From positions 1-64,000 of the forward strand of contig JBEKYC010000023.1 in NCBI GenBank assembly GCA_049511415.1: 64,000 bases of DNA, in the 5' to 3' direction. The position numbers and the translations under genes were made by a program. A model generated the notes under the pieces. The model was given only the letters and a program-made list of their open reading frames with translations, ran no database searches and had not been told where the DNA came from. Of this stretch, positions 18,844 to 27,839 are shown one piece after another. The stretch comes from Bog-159 sp049511415. GTDB lineage: Bacteria; Acidobacteriota; Terriglobia; Bryobacterales; Bryobacteraceae. Positions within the stretch are counted from its first letter, which is position 1. Each line of letters begins with the position of its first letter.

Positions 18844-19545
18844 ATGCCGCGAAATCCACGCCCCACTCCGCCGCGCGACCCCACCGAAGAGCGCCTGCTC
18901 GAAGCCGCCGGCCACGTCTTCGCCGAAACCGGCTTTCAACAGGCCAAAGTGCGCGATATCTGTGCGCGCGCCAAAGTAAATCTGGCCGCGGTCAATTACC
19001 ACTTCGGCGACAAGTTGGGCCTGTACAACAAAGTCCTGCGCCGGGCCGCCTGCGTGGCCGGAGATGCCGCGTCCTTCGACCCGGCCCTGTGGCGCCCAGA
19101 CCCCCAGGCCGCGCTGCGCACCTACGTCCACGGCGTGCTCCAGCAAATGTACGGCGGGGGCCAGCCGGCCTGGCCCGTGCGCATCATGACGCACGAACTG
19201 GCGCAGCCCACGCCGGCTCTGGATGGCGTCGTGAACCGGATCATGCGTCCCCGCTACGCGGCTGCCTGCGCCCTGGTGGGATCCATCATCGGCCGCCCGC
19301 CGGAAGACCGGACTACGCGCCTCTGTACGCAAAGCGTCATGGGCCAGATCATCATGTACGCGCACGGGCGCGAAGTCCTCAAACGGCTATGGCCGGAACT
19401 GAAATTCAATCCGGAAACCCTGTCGGAAATCGCCGATCACATCGCGGCTTTTTCATACGCCGCGCTAAAAAGCTTTGCCCGGCGGCCACGCCCAAAAACA
19501 TCCGCAGCCGGTCCGCACCGGCCGGGAAAGAGAGTCTCGCAATGA
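18844..19545 (+). CDS. TetR/AcrR-family regulator (CecR-like) of the efflux operon
   Basis: A 233-residue protein with a TetR HTH at about 17-62 (LLEAAGHVFAETGFQQAKVR; ICARAKVNLAAVNYHFGDK) and a C-terminal ligand domain resembling the CecR/DUF1956 class, which in enterobacteria governs the ybhGFSR exporter. The operon behind it has the same composition. No Shine-Dalgarno precedes ATG 18844, and the predicted leader is very short. The stop overlaps the ATG of the HlyD gene. Confidence 0.88.
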   Translation: MPRNPRPTPPRDPTEERLLEAAGHVFAETGFQQAKVRDICARAKVNLAAVNYHFGDKLGLYNKVLRRAACVAGDAASFDPALWRPDPQAALRTYVHGVLQQMYGGGQPAWPVRIMTHELAQPTPALDGVVNRIMRPRYAAACALVGSIIGRPPEDRTTRLCTQSVMGQIIMYAHGREVLKRLWPELKFNPETLSEIADHIAAFSYAALKSFARRPRPKTSAAGPHRPGKRVSQ

Positions 19546-20720
19546 ATAAAAAAGCGATCATCCCCATCGCACTCGTATTAGTGATCGGCGCCGTCGTCCT
19601 GTGGCGCGTCGTGTGGGCCAAGCCGGGCGGACCGGCGAATGCCGTCTTCCTGAGCGGACGCGTCGAAGGCGATGACTCCGCGGTGTCGTCGAAGGCCACC
19701 GGCCGGCTGCTCGAAGTGCGCGTCCGCGAGGGCGACCTGGTGAAGGCCGGAGACATCATCGCCGTGCTCGACGACGCGCAGTTACGCGCGCGCGTGGAAG
19801 AGGCGCAGGCTACGTTACAGCAGGCCGAAGCGCATCTGCAAGGGTCGCACCGGCAGATTGCCGTTCTGGAGGAGCAACTCAGCCAGAATACCGTGGAGAC
19901 CAGCCAGTCCAAGGTGGATGCCAACGGGCGAGTTACCCAGGCGCAGGGTCAGTTGTCCGCCGCCGAGGCCGACCTGGCGCAGCAGGAAGCCGCTTACAAA
20001 CTGGCGCTGTTCGATCAGGACGCGTACACCCGGCTGGAGAAGACCGGCGCCGTATCCGAGCGCCAGGCGAAACAGGCCGTGACTACAGCGGAAACGCAAG
20101 CCGCGCTGGTGGCTTCCGCCAGACGCCGCGTGGAGGCCGCCAAGGGCGGACTTACCGCCGCACAAGCGACTCTGGACAACCCGGACATACGCAGCCTGCA
20201 AGCCGACACAGTGCGCAAGCAGATCAGCCTGCAACAAGCCGATATCGAAAGTTCCGCCGCCGATGCCCAACACGCCCGCGCCGCGCTGGAAGAAGCCAGG
20301 GACAACCGCAAGGACCTCACCGTCACCGCGCCCTTCGACGGCACCGTAGTCACGCGCACGGCCGAACCCGGCGAGGTGCTCACCGCCGGCACGCCCATCA
20401 TCACGCTGCTCGATCTGCGCAAAGTCTATCTGCGCGGCTTCATTCCCGAGGGCCAGATCGGCCGCGTCAAAGTCGGCCAGGCCGCGCGCGTATTTCTGGA
20501 CTCCAATCCCAAGCAGCCGCTGGATGCCTATGTCCTGCGCATCGATCCGCAGGCGACCTTCACCCCCGAAAATACCTACTTCCGCGACGACCGCGTGAAG
20601 CAGGTGGTGGGTGTCAAACTCGGATTGAAGGCTGGATTCGGATACGCCAAGCCTGGCATGCCCGCCGACGGCGAAGTCCTCGTCACAGGAGACACATGGC
20701 CGCCACCCCCGCGCCAATAA
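19542..20720 (+). CDS. HlyD/membrane-fusion protein of an ABC efflux system (YbhG-like)
   Basis: A 392-residue periplasmic adaptor. An N-terminal membrane anchor (about 6-22) is followed by a lipoyl half (VSSKATGRLLEVRVREGDLV), a long coiled-coil hairpin (about 85-220) and the second lipoyl half with the motif APFDGTVVTRTAEPGEVL. It links an inner-membrane ABC transporter to TolC. ATG 19542 overlaps the TetR stop; upstream extensions of the frame overlap TetR and are not credible. The last 25 bases overlap the ATPase gene. Confidence 0.92.
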   Translation: MNKKAIIPIALVLVIGAVVLWRVVWAKPGGPANAVFLSGRVEGDDSAVSSKATGRLLEVRVREGDLVKAGDIIAVLDDAQLRARVEEAQATLQQAEAHLQGSHRQIAVLEEQLSQNTVETSQSKVDANGRVTQAQGQLSAAEADLAQQEAAYKLALFDQDAYTRLEKTGAVSERQAKQAVTTAETQAALVASARRRVEAAKGGLTAAQATLDNPDIRSLQADTVRKQISLQQADIESSAADAQHARAALEEARDNRKDLTVTAPFDGTVVTRTAEPGEVLTAGTPIITLLDLRKVYLRGFIPEGQIGRVKVGQAARVFLDSNPKQPLDAYVLRIDPQATFTPENTYFRDDRVKQVVGVKLGLKAGFGYAKPGMPADGEVLVTGDTWPPPPRQ

Positions 20721-22648
20721 TTGTGGGGCAGAGCGCCATCTCCACCCGCGGCCTGCACAAAAACTACGGACCCGTGGAAGCCATCCGCGGCATCGATCTG
20801 CACGTCCGCACGGGCGAGATCTTCGGTCTCATCGGACCGGATGGCGCGGGCAAGACCAGCACCTTCCAGATTCTGGCCGGCATCATGGAGGCCAGTTCCG
20901 GGGTAGTTGAAGTATTCGGAAAACCCGCCCGCGAGTCGCGTTCCCAGGTGGGCTACCTGACGCAGACCTTCAGCCTCTACCCCGACCTGACCGTCGCCGA
21001 AAACATGCGCTACGTGGGCGACCTGCGCCACGTGCCTCCCGCGGAGATTGCCGAGCGCGGCAACCGCTATCTGCGCATGTTCGACATGCACCGCTTCACC
21101 AGCCGCCTGGCGGGCCGTTTGAGCGGCGGCATGAAGCAAAAGTTGTCGCTCGCCTGCGCCCTGGTGGCGCAGCCGCAAGTGCTGCTGCTCGACGAGCCCA
21201 CCACCGGCGTCGACCCCGTCTCGCGCCGCGAATTCTGGGACACCCTCGCGCACCTCTCCGCCGACGGCCTGACTATCGTGGTGGCTACGCCCTATCTCGA
21301 TGAAGCCGAGCGCTGCCACACCGTGGCCCTCATGCATCTGGGCCAGATCCATCAGACCGGCACGCCGGCCGAATTGCGCGACAGCCTGGGCATGCGGCGC
21401 CTCGAGGTCCATACCGATAAACTCGCCGATGCGGAAGACCGGCTGACCGAGGCCGTGAATGGAGTCATTAAAGACGTGCAGCGCTTCGGCGACCGGCTGG
21501 ACGTGATTGTGCCCGATCCCGCGGCCGGCCGCGCCGCGGTAGAACAGATACTGGCCAAGGCTGGGATCGCGGTGCGCGACATCCGCGTCGCCGATCCCAT
21601 GCTCGAAAATACTTTCGTCGCGCGGCTGCGCGCCATGGGCCAGGAAGTCCACGTGCCGCCATTTCCGGGGCATCATCCACATCGCAATCTGGCCGGCGAA
21701 GTGGCCATCGGCGCTGAGCACCTGACCAAACGCTTCGGCGATTTCACGGCCGTGCACGACGTCAACCTGAACGTGCGCTACGGCGAAGTCTACGGCCTGC
21801 TGGGCGCCAACGGCGCGGGCAAGACCACTACCATCAAGATGCTTTGCGGCCTGCTTGAACCGACTTCCGGCACGCCCCGGCTCGCCGGCGGCGAGGGCAG
21901 CATTCGCGCCGAATCCGTGCGTGCGCTGGTGGGATATATGTCGCAGAAGTTTTCGCTCTACGACGATTTGGCCATCGACGAAAACCTGGAATTTTTCGCC
22001 GGCGTCTATGGCGTGCCGGAAAACGAGATTGCCGAAAAGAAAAAGTGGATACTGGAATTCTCGGGCCTCACCGGGAAAGAGCAGCAGATCACTGGCAGTC
22101 TGCCGGGCGGCTGGAAACAGCGTGTGGCCTTCGGCGCGGCCACCATGCATGAGCCCAGCGTCCTGTTCCTGGACGAGCCGACCTCCGGCGTCGATCCCCT
22201 GGCGCGCCGCGCCTTCTGGCGCATGATCAACCGCCTCGCCGACATGGGCACCGCCATTCTGGTCACCACCCACTATCTGGAAGAGGCCGAGCAATGCAAT
22301 CGGCTGGGCTTCATGGTCGCTGGTGAGTTGGTAGCCGAAGGCGCGCCGAGCGCCATCAAAGCCGCGCAGAAGGGGCACCTGCTCGAGCTGCATGTGGACT
22401 ATCCGCAGCGCGCCGCCGACTTACTGAAGGAACAGATGGACCGCTGGCGCGTGTCCCTGTTCGGCGACCGGCTGCACGTCATCACCGACGACGAGGTGGC
22501 GCCGGCCAGCGCGGCGCTTACCGCGAAACTGCGTGATGCGGGCATCGCCATCCGCGACATCCACGAGGAAAGCTTCTCCCTCGAAGACGTGTTCATCGCC
22601 ACCGTCGAAAAGGCCCGGCAGGAGGGCAAGTTTGCAACCGAGGATTAA
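20696..22648 (+). CDS. Fused double ABC transporter ATPase (YbhF-like)
   Basis: A 650-residue protein with two complete nucleotide-binding domains in tandem. Domain 1: Walker A GPDGAGKTS (47-55), LSGGMKQKL and LLLLDEPTTGVDP. Domain 2: GANGAGKTT (about 371-379), an altered signature LPGGWKQR (about 470) and FLDEPTSGVDP. Each domain ends in the DRI-type C-terminal region of drug exporters. It energises the two permeases downstream. The gene starts inside the HlyD gene (25-base overlap). Confidence 0.93.
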   Translation: MAATPAPIIVGQSAISTRGLHKNYGPVEAIRGIDLHVRTGEIFGLIGPDGAGKTSTFQILAGIMEASSGVVEVFGKPARESRSQVGYLTQTFSLYPDLTVAENMRYVGDLRHVPPAEIAERGNRYLRMFDMHRFTSRLAGRLSGGMKQKLSLACALVAQPQVLLLDEPTTGVDPVSRREFWDTLAHLSADGLTIVVATPYLDEAERCHTVALMHLGQIHQTGTPAELRDSLGMRRLEVHTDKLADAEDRLTEAVNGVIKDVQRFGDRLDVIVPDPAAGRAAVEQILAKAGIAVRDIRVADPMLENTFVARLRAMGQEVHVPPFPGHHPHRNLAGEVAIGAEHLTKRFGDFTAVHDVNLNVRYGEVYGLLGANGAGKTTTIKMLCGLLEPTSGTPRLAGGEGSIRAESVRALVGYMSQKFSLYDDLAIDENLEFFAGVYGVPENEIAEKKKWILEFSGLTGKEQQITGSLPGGWKQRVAFGAATMHEPSVLFLDEPTSGVDPLARRAFWRMINRLADMGTAILVTTHYLEEAEQCNRLGFMVAGELVAEGAPSAIKAAQKGHLLELHVDYPQRAADLLKEQMDRWRVSLFGDRLHVITDDEVAPASAALTAKLRDAGIAIRDIHEESFSLEDVFIATVEKARQEGKFATED

Positions 22649-22651
22649 GGC

Positions 22652-22728
22652 GTGGGGCAGACGATCGTTTTTCGTCGTCTGCCCAACTGCGAAGGCGGCA
22701 GACCACAAAAGACGATGGTCTGCCCCAC
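22652..22728. repeat. REPIN-like palindromic element
   Basis: A 77-bp element bounded by GTGGGGCAGAC (22652-22662) and its exact reverse complement GTCTGCCCCAC (22718-22728). Each half forms its own hairpin: GGGCAGACGA pairs with TCGTCTGCCC in the left half, and GGCAGACCA with TGGTCTGCC in the right half. Two inverted REP-type hairpins in this arrangement are the hallmark of REPINs moved by RAYT transposases. It lies between the ATPase stop and the permease start within one operon. Confidence 0.75.
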
Positions 22729-22741
22729 GGGAGCCAATCAT

Positions 22742-23848
22742 ATGAGACGCATCTTTTCCCAAGCACGCAAAGAACTGACCCAACTGTTCCGCGACCGCCT
22801 GGCTTTGGCCCTGGCGCTGCTACTGCCGCTCATCCTCCTGTTTCTCCTCAGCACGGCCATCTCGCTGACGGTGCATGATCTGCCGCTCGTGATTCAGGAT
22901 CTGGACGGCTCCTCCGCTTCGCGGCGCTTCGCCGACGCCTTCCGCGCCTCCATTTCCTTCCACGTGGTTTCCTGGCCGCCCGACCGCCATCCCGAAGATG
23001 CTTTGACCGCCAACGCGGCGCGCGGCATAGTAATCATTCCCAGAAACTTCGGCCGCGACATGGCCCGCGGCGTCCGCACCCAGGTGCAGTTGCTGGCGGA
23101 TGCCACCGACGCCAATACAGCGCGCATCGTGCAGGGCTACGTCAACCAGGTGACGAATGCGTTCAACCAGGCCAACGGCGTCATGGCGGGCGCCACGCTC
23201 GTCGGCGCCCAAGTGCGGCTCTGGTACAATCCCGGCCGCGATTCCCCGAAATTCTATAGCCCCGGCATCTTCGTCATGGGCATCTCCATGTTCCCCGCCC
23301 TGCTGGCCGCGCTGGCCATGGCCAAGGAGGGCGAACAAAAGACCATTCTGCAGGTCTATGTTTCCAGCATTTCCGCGCACGAATTCCTGCTCGGCAAGAT
23401 TCTCGCGTTTATGGTGATCGCCGCCCTGGAATGGATCCTTTCCATGATCAGCCTGCTCACATTCTTCGGACAGCACATCGCCGGCGATCCCACGCCGTTC
23501 CTGGTCGGCAGCGTGTTATACGCGTTTTGCGTGGCCAGTTTCGGAACCTGGGTGGGCGCCAGTATCCCGAACCAGGCGGCCGCCATTCAGGTAGTCGCGT
23601 TGGGCGGCTTCCTGCTGGTCTTCCTGCTCTCCGGCCTGATCTTTCCCGTCGAGAACATCCCGCCGGGATTGCGCTGGGTCTCCAACATCGTGTGGGGCCG
23701 CTATTACATCGAGATCGTCCGCGACGCGCTGTTGCAGGGCGGCGGATGGCCGGCCATGTGGTTTTCCGTTTTCATGATCGCGGTGCTGGGCGCGGTGTTC
23801 TATACGCTCGCCTGGTTGACCATGCGCCGCATGCAGGTGAACGCATGA
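22742..23848 (+). CDS. ABC-2 type permease (YbhS/YbhR-like), first of two
   Basis: A 368-residue protein with one N-terminal TM helix, a large extracytoplasmic domain (about 40-175) and five C-terminal TM helices, the usual ABC-2 drug-export topology. The start codon ATG 22742 follows the REPIN-like element; the open frame that continues upstream to 22652 reads through this element and is not coding by family comparison. The stop overlaps the next permease start (ATGA). Confidence 0.9.
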   Translation: MRRIFSQARKELTQLFRDRLALALALLLPLILLFLLSTAISLTVHDLPLVIQDLDGSSASRRFADAFRASISFHVVSWPPDRHPEDALTANAARGIVIIPRNFGRDMARGVRTQVQLLADATDANTARIVQGYVNQVTNAFNQANGVMAGATLVGAQVRLWYNPGRDSPKFYSPGIFVMGISMFPALLAALAMAKEGEQKTILQVYVSSISAHEFLLGKILAFMVIAALEWILSMISLLTFFGQHIAGDPTPFLVGSVLYAFCVASFGTWVGASIPNQAAAIQVVALGGFLLVFLLSGLIFPVENIPPGLRWVSNIVWGRYYIEIVRDALLQGGGWPAMWFSVFMIAVLGAVFYTLAWLTMRRMQVNA

Positions 23849-24987
23849 CCCGCTTGCACGCCCTGATCAAAAAAGAGTTCGCCCAGATCCGCCGCGACAA
23901 GCGCCTGGCCACCTCGCTGATCATTCCGCCCACGCTGCAGATTCTGCTCTTCGGCTTCGCGCTGGATGCCACGGTGTCGAACCTGCGTTTGGGCGTCATC
24001 GACTGGAGCCGCACGCCCGAGAGCCGCGAATTGGTCTCCACCCTGACCGAGAGCAAGAGCTTCCGCCTGGGTGGCGACTTCGCCTCCGTTTTGGATATGC
24101 AAAATGCCATCAGCCGCGGCAAACTGGATGCCGGCATCGTGGTGCCTTACGAGTTTGCCCGCCAGATCCGCCGCGGCACGCCGGTAGATGTGCAGCTTCT
24201 CCTGAACGCCGCCAATGCCAACACCGCGACCATCGCGCAGGGCTATGCCGAGGGCGTGATCCTCTCTTATAACCAGACCCTGGCCGCGGAGGGTATCCGT
24301 CCGCGAATCCGTATGGTCGGTGCATCGCCGCCGGACCGCCGCGGCGCGGTGAATTCCGTCACCGCGTTCCTCTATAACCCCGGCCTGGTGAACGCCTGGT
24401 TCATCGTCACCGGAACTTTCGGCGTGCTGCTGATCTTGAACGGTTCGCTGGTAGCTTCCACCGCCATGATCAAGGAGCGCGAGCGCGGCACCGTCGAGCA
24501 ATTGTTGATGACCCCCGCCAGCACCACGGACATCGTGATCGCCAAGATCGTCCCCCTGTTCTTTTTGCTGCTGGTAATGGCCACCTTGGCCATCGTCATC
24601 ATGCGCCTGTTCTTCGCCGTGCCGGTGCGCGGCAGCCTGATCCTGCTGGTGCTCAGCGCGGCGCTGTGCATTCTGTGCGGCATCGGCATCGGCACCTTCG
24701 TCGCGACCTTCACCAAGTCGGCGCAACAAGCGCAGATGACGGCCTTTTTCATCAATCCGCCGCTGGCGACCCTGTCGGGATCTTTGACCCCGGTGGAAGC
24801 CATGCCCTCCTGGATGCAGCCCATCACCTGGCTGAACCCCATCCGCCACTTCGGCATCATCGCGCGCGCCACTCTGATGAAGGGCAGCGGTTTGGATGTG
24901 CTTTGGCCTAATTTCCTGGCCCTGGTCGGCTTCGCGCTGGTGCTGCTGGCGCTGAGCGTCTGGCGTTTCCGTAAACAACTTGGATGA
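23845..24987 (+). CDS. ABC-2 type permease (YbhR-like), second of two
   Basis: A 380-residue protein with the same topology as its upstream partner: TM1 near 25-45, a soluble extracytoplasmic region (about 50-175) and TM helices 2-6 after residue 180. The motif KERERGTVEQLLMTP in the cytoplasmic loop is typical of ABC-2 permeases. The two permeases probably form a heterodimer driven by the fused ATPase. Translational coupling with the upstream gene is evident from the ATGA overlap. Confidence 0.92.
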   Translation: MTRLHALIKKEFAQIRRDKRLATSLIIPPTLQILLFGFALDATVSNLRLGVIDWSRTPESRELVSTLTESKSFRLGGDFASVLDMQNAISRGKLDAGIVVPYEFARQIRRGTPVDVQLLLNAANANTATIAQGYAEGVILSYNQTLAAEGIRPRIRMVGASPPDRRGAVNSVTAFLYNPGLVNAWFIVTGTFGVLLILNGSLVASTAMIKERERGTVEQLLMTPASTTDIVIAKIVPLFFLLLVMATLAIVIMRLFFAVPVRGSLILLVLSAALCILCGIGIGTFVATFTKSAQQAQMTAFFINPPLATLSGSLTPVEAMPSWMQPITWLNPIRHFGIIARATLMKGSGLDVLWPNFLALVGFALVLLALSVWRFRKQLG

Positions 24988-24994
24988 CACCATC

Positions 24995-26515
24995 ATGAAC
25001 ATTCGCCTTCTTCTGCCAGTTATCTTCGCCTGCGCCGCACTACTCGAAGCGCAGTCGCCGCCACCCCAAGGCACGCCCGCCGCTCAATTGCCGCTCTCCG
25101 GACGCGGCGGGCAGGGCGGTTCCGTCAACACCGTCGAGACGCCCGTGCCGGGGGTCACGTCCAGCGTCAACACGCTCAACACCTCCGTCCAGGTACAAGG
25201 GCCATACACCGGCAGCATTCCCGGAGCCGCCAAGCCCTTTTCCGGCAAGCTATCGTTGCACGATGCGGTGGCGCGCAGTCTGGAATACAACCTGGGCACG
25301 GAAGGCCTCACGCAGGCCATGCGGCAGGCGCGCGGCCAAGCCCGCGTGGCGCGCAGTGCGCTGCTGCCGAACCTGAACAGCTATCTCCGCGAATCCGTGC
25401 AGCAGACCGATCTGGCCGCCTTCGGACTGCGCCTCAGCCTGCCCATCCGCGGTTTCACCATCCCTACCGTCGTCGGCCCGTACAACTACTTCGATCTGCG
25501 CGCCACCTTGACGCAAACGGTGGCCGACCTCACCGCGCTGAACAACTACCGCTCCGCGCAGGAACTCGTCAAGGCCAATGAAGCCGCCCTGCGCGACGCG
25601 CGCGACCTGGTGGTGCTGGCGGCCGGCGGCGCGTATTTACAGGTGATCGCCGCCCAGGCCCGCGTGCGCTCCGGCCAGGCGCAGATCGATACGGCGCAGG
25701 CCATCTTCCAGCAGACGCAGGACCGCCGAAAAGTAGGACTGAATCCGCAAATCGACGTGAACCGCAGCCAGGTGCTACTGCAAACCCAACAGCAGCGGCT
25801 CATGTCGCTGCAGAACGATCTGGCGAAGCAGAAAATCAATCTGGCGCGCCTGTCCGGTTTGCCCCCCAACAGCGATTACGAGATCACCGACGAGGTGCCG
25901 TTCTCGCCCGCCCCTGATCTTAGCCTGGAGCAGGCGCTCAAACAGGCCTTCGAGAATCGCGCGGACCTGCAATCGGCCGAAGCGCAGGTGCGCGCCGCCG
26001 AACGCGTGCGCAGCGCCGCAAAATGGGAACATCTGCCCTCGCTGGCCCTGTCCGCCGACTACGGCGCCATCGGGGTCAATCCGGGCCAGTCCCACGGCAC
26101 TTTTACTTTCGTGGGTACGCTGCGCATCCCGATCTGGCAAGGCGGACGCATGGAAGGCGAAGCCCAGGAAGCCGATGCCGCGCTGGGGCAGCGCCGCGCC
26201 GAGCTGGCCGACGCCCGTGGACGCATCGAAGCCGACGTGCGCGATGCGTTTCTGGATCTGGAAACCGCCGCCCACCAGTTGGATGTCTCGCGCAACAACC
26301 AGCAGGTGGCCCGGGAGACCCTGGCCCTCACCCGCCAGCGTTTTGAAGCGGGCATCACCGACGCCGTGGAAGTGACTCAAGCCCAGGAGTCCGTGGCGTC
26401 CGCGGATCTGGACTACATCACCAGCCTCTTCGCCCACAACCTGGCAAAAGTGGAGCTGGCCCGCGCCACCGGCAATGCCGAACAGCATCTGGGCCAATTC
26501 CTACACATGCCCTAG
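24995..26515 (+). CDS. TolC-family outer-membrane efflux protein
   Basis: A 506-residue protein with a signal peptide (start ATG 24995, cleavage near LLEAQ) and two repeats of long helices and beta-strands typical of OEP family proteins, for example RFEAGITDAVEVTQAQESVA near the C-terminus. A Gly/Val/Thr-rich segment of about 60 residues precedes the first helix. It completes the tripartite exporter. An in-frame TTG at 24980 is a less likely start. It begins 7 bases after the permease stop. Confidence 0.92.
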   Translation: MNIRLLLPVIFACAALLEAQSPPPQGTPAAQLPLSGRGGQGGSVNTVETPVPGVTSSVNTLNTSVQVQGPYTGSIPGAAKPFSGKLSLHDAVARSLEYNLGTEGLTQAMRQARGQARVARSALLPNLNSYLRESVQQTDLAAFGLRLSLPIRGFTIPTVVGPYNYFDLRATLTQTVADLTALNNYRSAQELVKANEAALRDARDLVVLAAGGAYLQVIAAQARVRSGQAQIDTAQAIFQQTQDRRKVGLNPQIDVNRSQVLLQTQQQRLMSLQNDLAKQKINLARLSGLPPNSDYEITDEVPFSPAPDLSLEQALKQAFENRADLQSAEAQVRAAERVRSAAKWEHLPSLALSADYGAIGVNPGQSHGTFTFVGTLRIPIWQGGRMEGEAQEADAALGQRRAELADARGRIEADVRDAFLDLETAAHQLDVSRNNQQVARETLALTRQRFEAGITDAVEVTQAQESVASADLDYITSLFAHNLAKVELARATGNAEQHLGQFLHMP

Positions 26516-26575
26516 CCAAGGCAAACGAGGCAACCGGAATCACCGCGTCTCCCCCTCGCCGCGTCGCCCCCTCCT

Positions 26576-26617
26576 AACATCGACGCCTTCCGTCGATGTT
26601 GGCGCGCCCCGCGCGCC
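26576..26617. terminator. Two adjacent hairpins between convergent genes
   Basis: AACATCGAC pairs with GTCGATGTT (26576-26600, 7-base loop), directly followed by GGCGCGC-CCC-GCGCGCC (26601-26617). They lie between the TolC stop and the end of the convergent Crp/Fnr gene. No long T-run follows, so termination in either direction is plausible but not certain. Confidence 0.5.
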
Positions 26618-26623
26618 GGAAGC

Positions 26624-27301
26624 CTACCGCGCGTTCTGCCGCAGCCATTCCTTGAAGGCGTCGCGATATAGGGTGATGCCCTTGCGCGAGTACCGCAGGT
26701 AGCCTTCCCTGCGGAACTGATTCATATAGTGCGTGACAATCTCGCGCGAAGTGCCCACGTACTGCGAAAGCAGTTCGTGCGTGAACGGCGCCATATTCGT
26801 CGATCCATCCGCCTCGGGCGTGCCCAGCCGCTCGGAAAAGCGGATCAGCGAACGCGCCAGCCGGCGGGCGATATTGTCCACCGAAAAACTCTCGATGCGC
26901 TGCCCGAAATCGATCGTCCGCTGCACCAGGATCTGCAGCAGCGCCACCGCCAGGCGCGGCCGTTTGCCCACGATGTCCTCGATCTCCGCGGTGGTCCAAG
27001 TCATCAGCTTGGTGCCTTCCAGCGCCGTGGCCGATTCGGCCCGGTGGGGCAGATTCAAAAGCGCCGATTCCCCGAAAAACTCGTCCGTTTGATAAATGTC
27101 CACTACCACCTGATGGCCGTCTTCAGCCATCCGGGATACCTTGACCTTGCCTTCGATCACCAGATATAAGCTGGTGGAGGGTTGGTCCTGACTGTAAATG
27201 TTCTGACCCTTCTTGTACTCCACGATTGTCGAGCACGGCAGATGGGCCAATGGATCTTCCAGCGTTCTTTGAGGTGCGATCACTCTCGCGGTACTTGCCA
27301 T
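26624..27301 (-). CDS. Crp/Fnr-family transcriptional regulator
   Basis: A 225-residue protein with a cyclic-nucleotide-binding beta-barrel (about 15-125; FFGESALLNLPHRAESATAL is the conserved loop) and a C-terminal winged helix (ELLSQYVGTSREIVTHYMNQ). The PBC loop GESALL lacks the usual Arg at the GE(I/L)AL..(P)R position in strict CRP form but retains HRAES. I chose the start at 27301 because GGAGGA lies 6 bases upstream; longer starts would begin upstream of this. The effector is unknown. Confidence 0.85.
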   Translation of the reverse strand: MASTARVIAPQRTLEDPLAHLPCSTIVEYKKGQNIYSQDQPSTSLYLVIEGKVKVSRMAEDGHQVVVDIYQTDEFFGESALLNLPHRAESATALEGTKLMTWTTAEIEDIVGKRPRLAVALLQILVQRTIDFGQRIESFSVDNIARRLARSLIRFSERLGTPEADGSTNMAPFTHELLSQYVGTSREIVTHYMNQFRREGYLRYSRKGITLYRDAFKEWLRQNAR

Positions 27302-27333
27302 ATGCATTCCTCCAAAACTGTCTTGATTTGATG

Positions 27334-27660
27334 TCATTTGGGTTGCGCCTCCGATGGAGCACAGGTCTGCGAAACGGTCTTCAGACTTTCTACGGTCAGG
27401 ACCGGCAGCGGCTGATCGTCCGAGAGCCGTCCCTGGACCGTAACCTTCTCGCCCATGTGGCGTGCGAAATTATCCTCCGCCGATCCAGCCGCGGGGCGCA
27501 AGCGGGCTGTCGGCTTCAAATCCCGATCGTTGGTGAGCACGTATTCTCCGTCGCGCTCGTCCACGCAGCCGGTCAAAGAAGTCTTCGCGGCTTTGCTGGT
27601 TTGCGCCGAACACGCCATCGCGCTCGCCGCAAGCACCAGGAAAACCAACAGATTTCGCAT
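27334..27660 (-). CDS. Small secreted protein (DUF5818-like)
   Basis: A 108-residue protein with a signal peptide (MRNLLVFLVLAASAMACSAQ). The mature part has the pattern LTGCVDERDGEYVLTND and then GEKVTVQGRL, an OB-fold-like small domain common in Acidobacteria. A Cys at position 17 could serve as a lipobox cysteine (SAMAC), so a lipoprotein is possible. It is 32 bp upstream of the Crp/Fnr gene on the same strand and probably cotranscribed. Function unknown. Confidence 0.7.
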   Translation of the reverse strand: MRNLLVFLVLAASAMACSAQTSKAAKTSLTGCVDERDGEYVLTNDRDLKPTARLRPAAGSAEDNFARHMGEKVTVQGRLSDDQPLPVLTVESLKTVSQTCAPSEAQPK

Positions 27661-27839
27661 CGACTCCTCTCTTCCGCGCCTTTAGAGCATTCCGCGTGCC
27701 ATTCGTGATATTCCTACCGTGGCGCTCAATACACTATGAAACCCAGTATCCCGGCGTGCAGTTTCGCACGATTTGCGAGAAATGTACTGTGTAGACCTTG
27801 CATCGATGTGCAGGATTTGTTGCGTGTCGCCCGCTTATC

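Noticed and set aside
19089..19541. Long N-terminal extension of the HlyD protein
   Set aside because: It overlaps TetR in another frame and lacks any fold; the real protein begins at MNKKAIIPIALV (19542).
20576..22393. Long antisense frame opposite the ATPase gene
   Set aside because: Shadow of a conserved ABC ATPase gene; His/Gln/Arg-rich and without motifs.
22652..22741. N-terminal 30-residue extension of the first permease
   Set aside because: The extension is the translated REPIN-like element; family members begin at MRRIFSQARKEL (22742).
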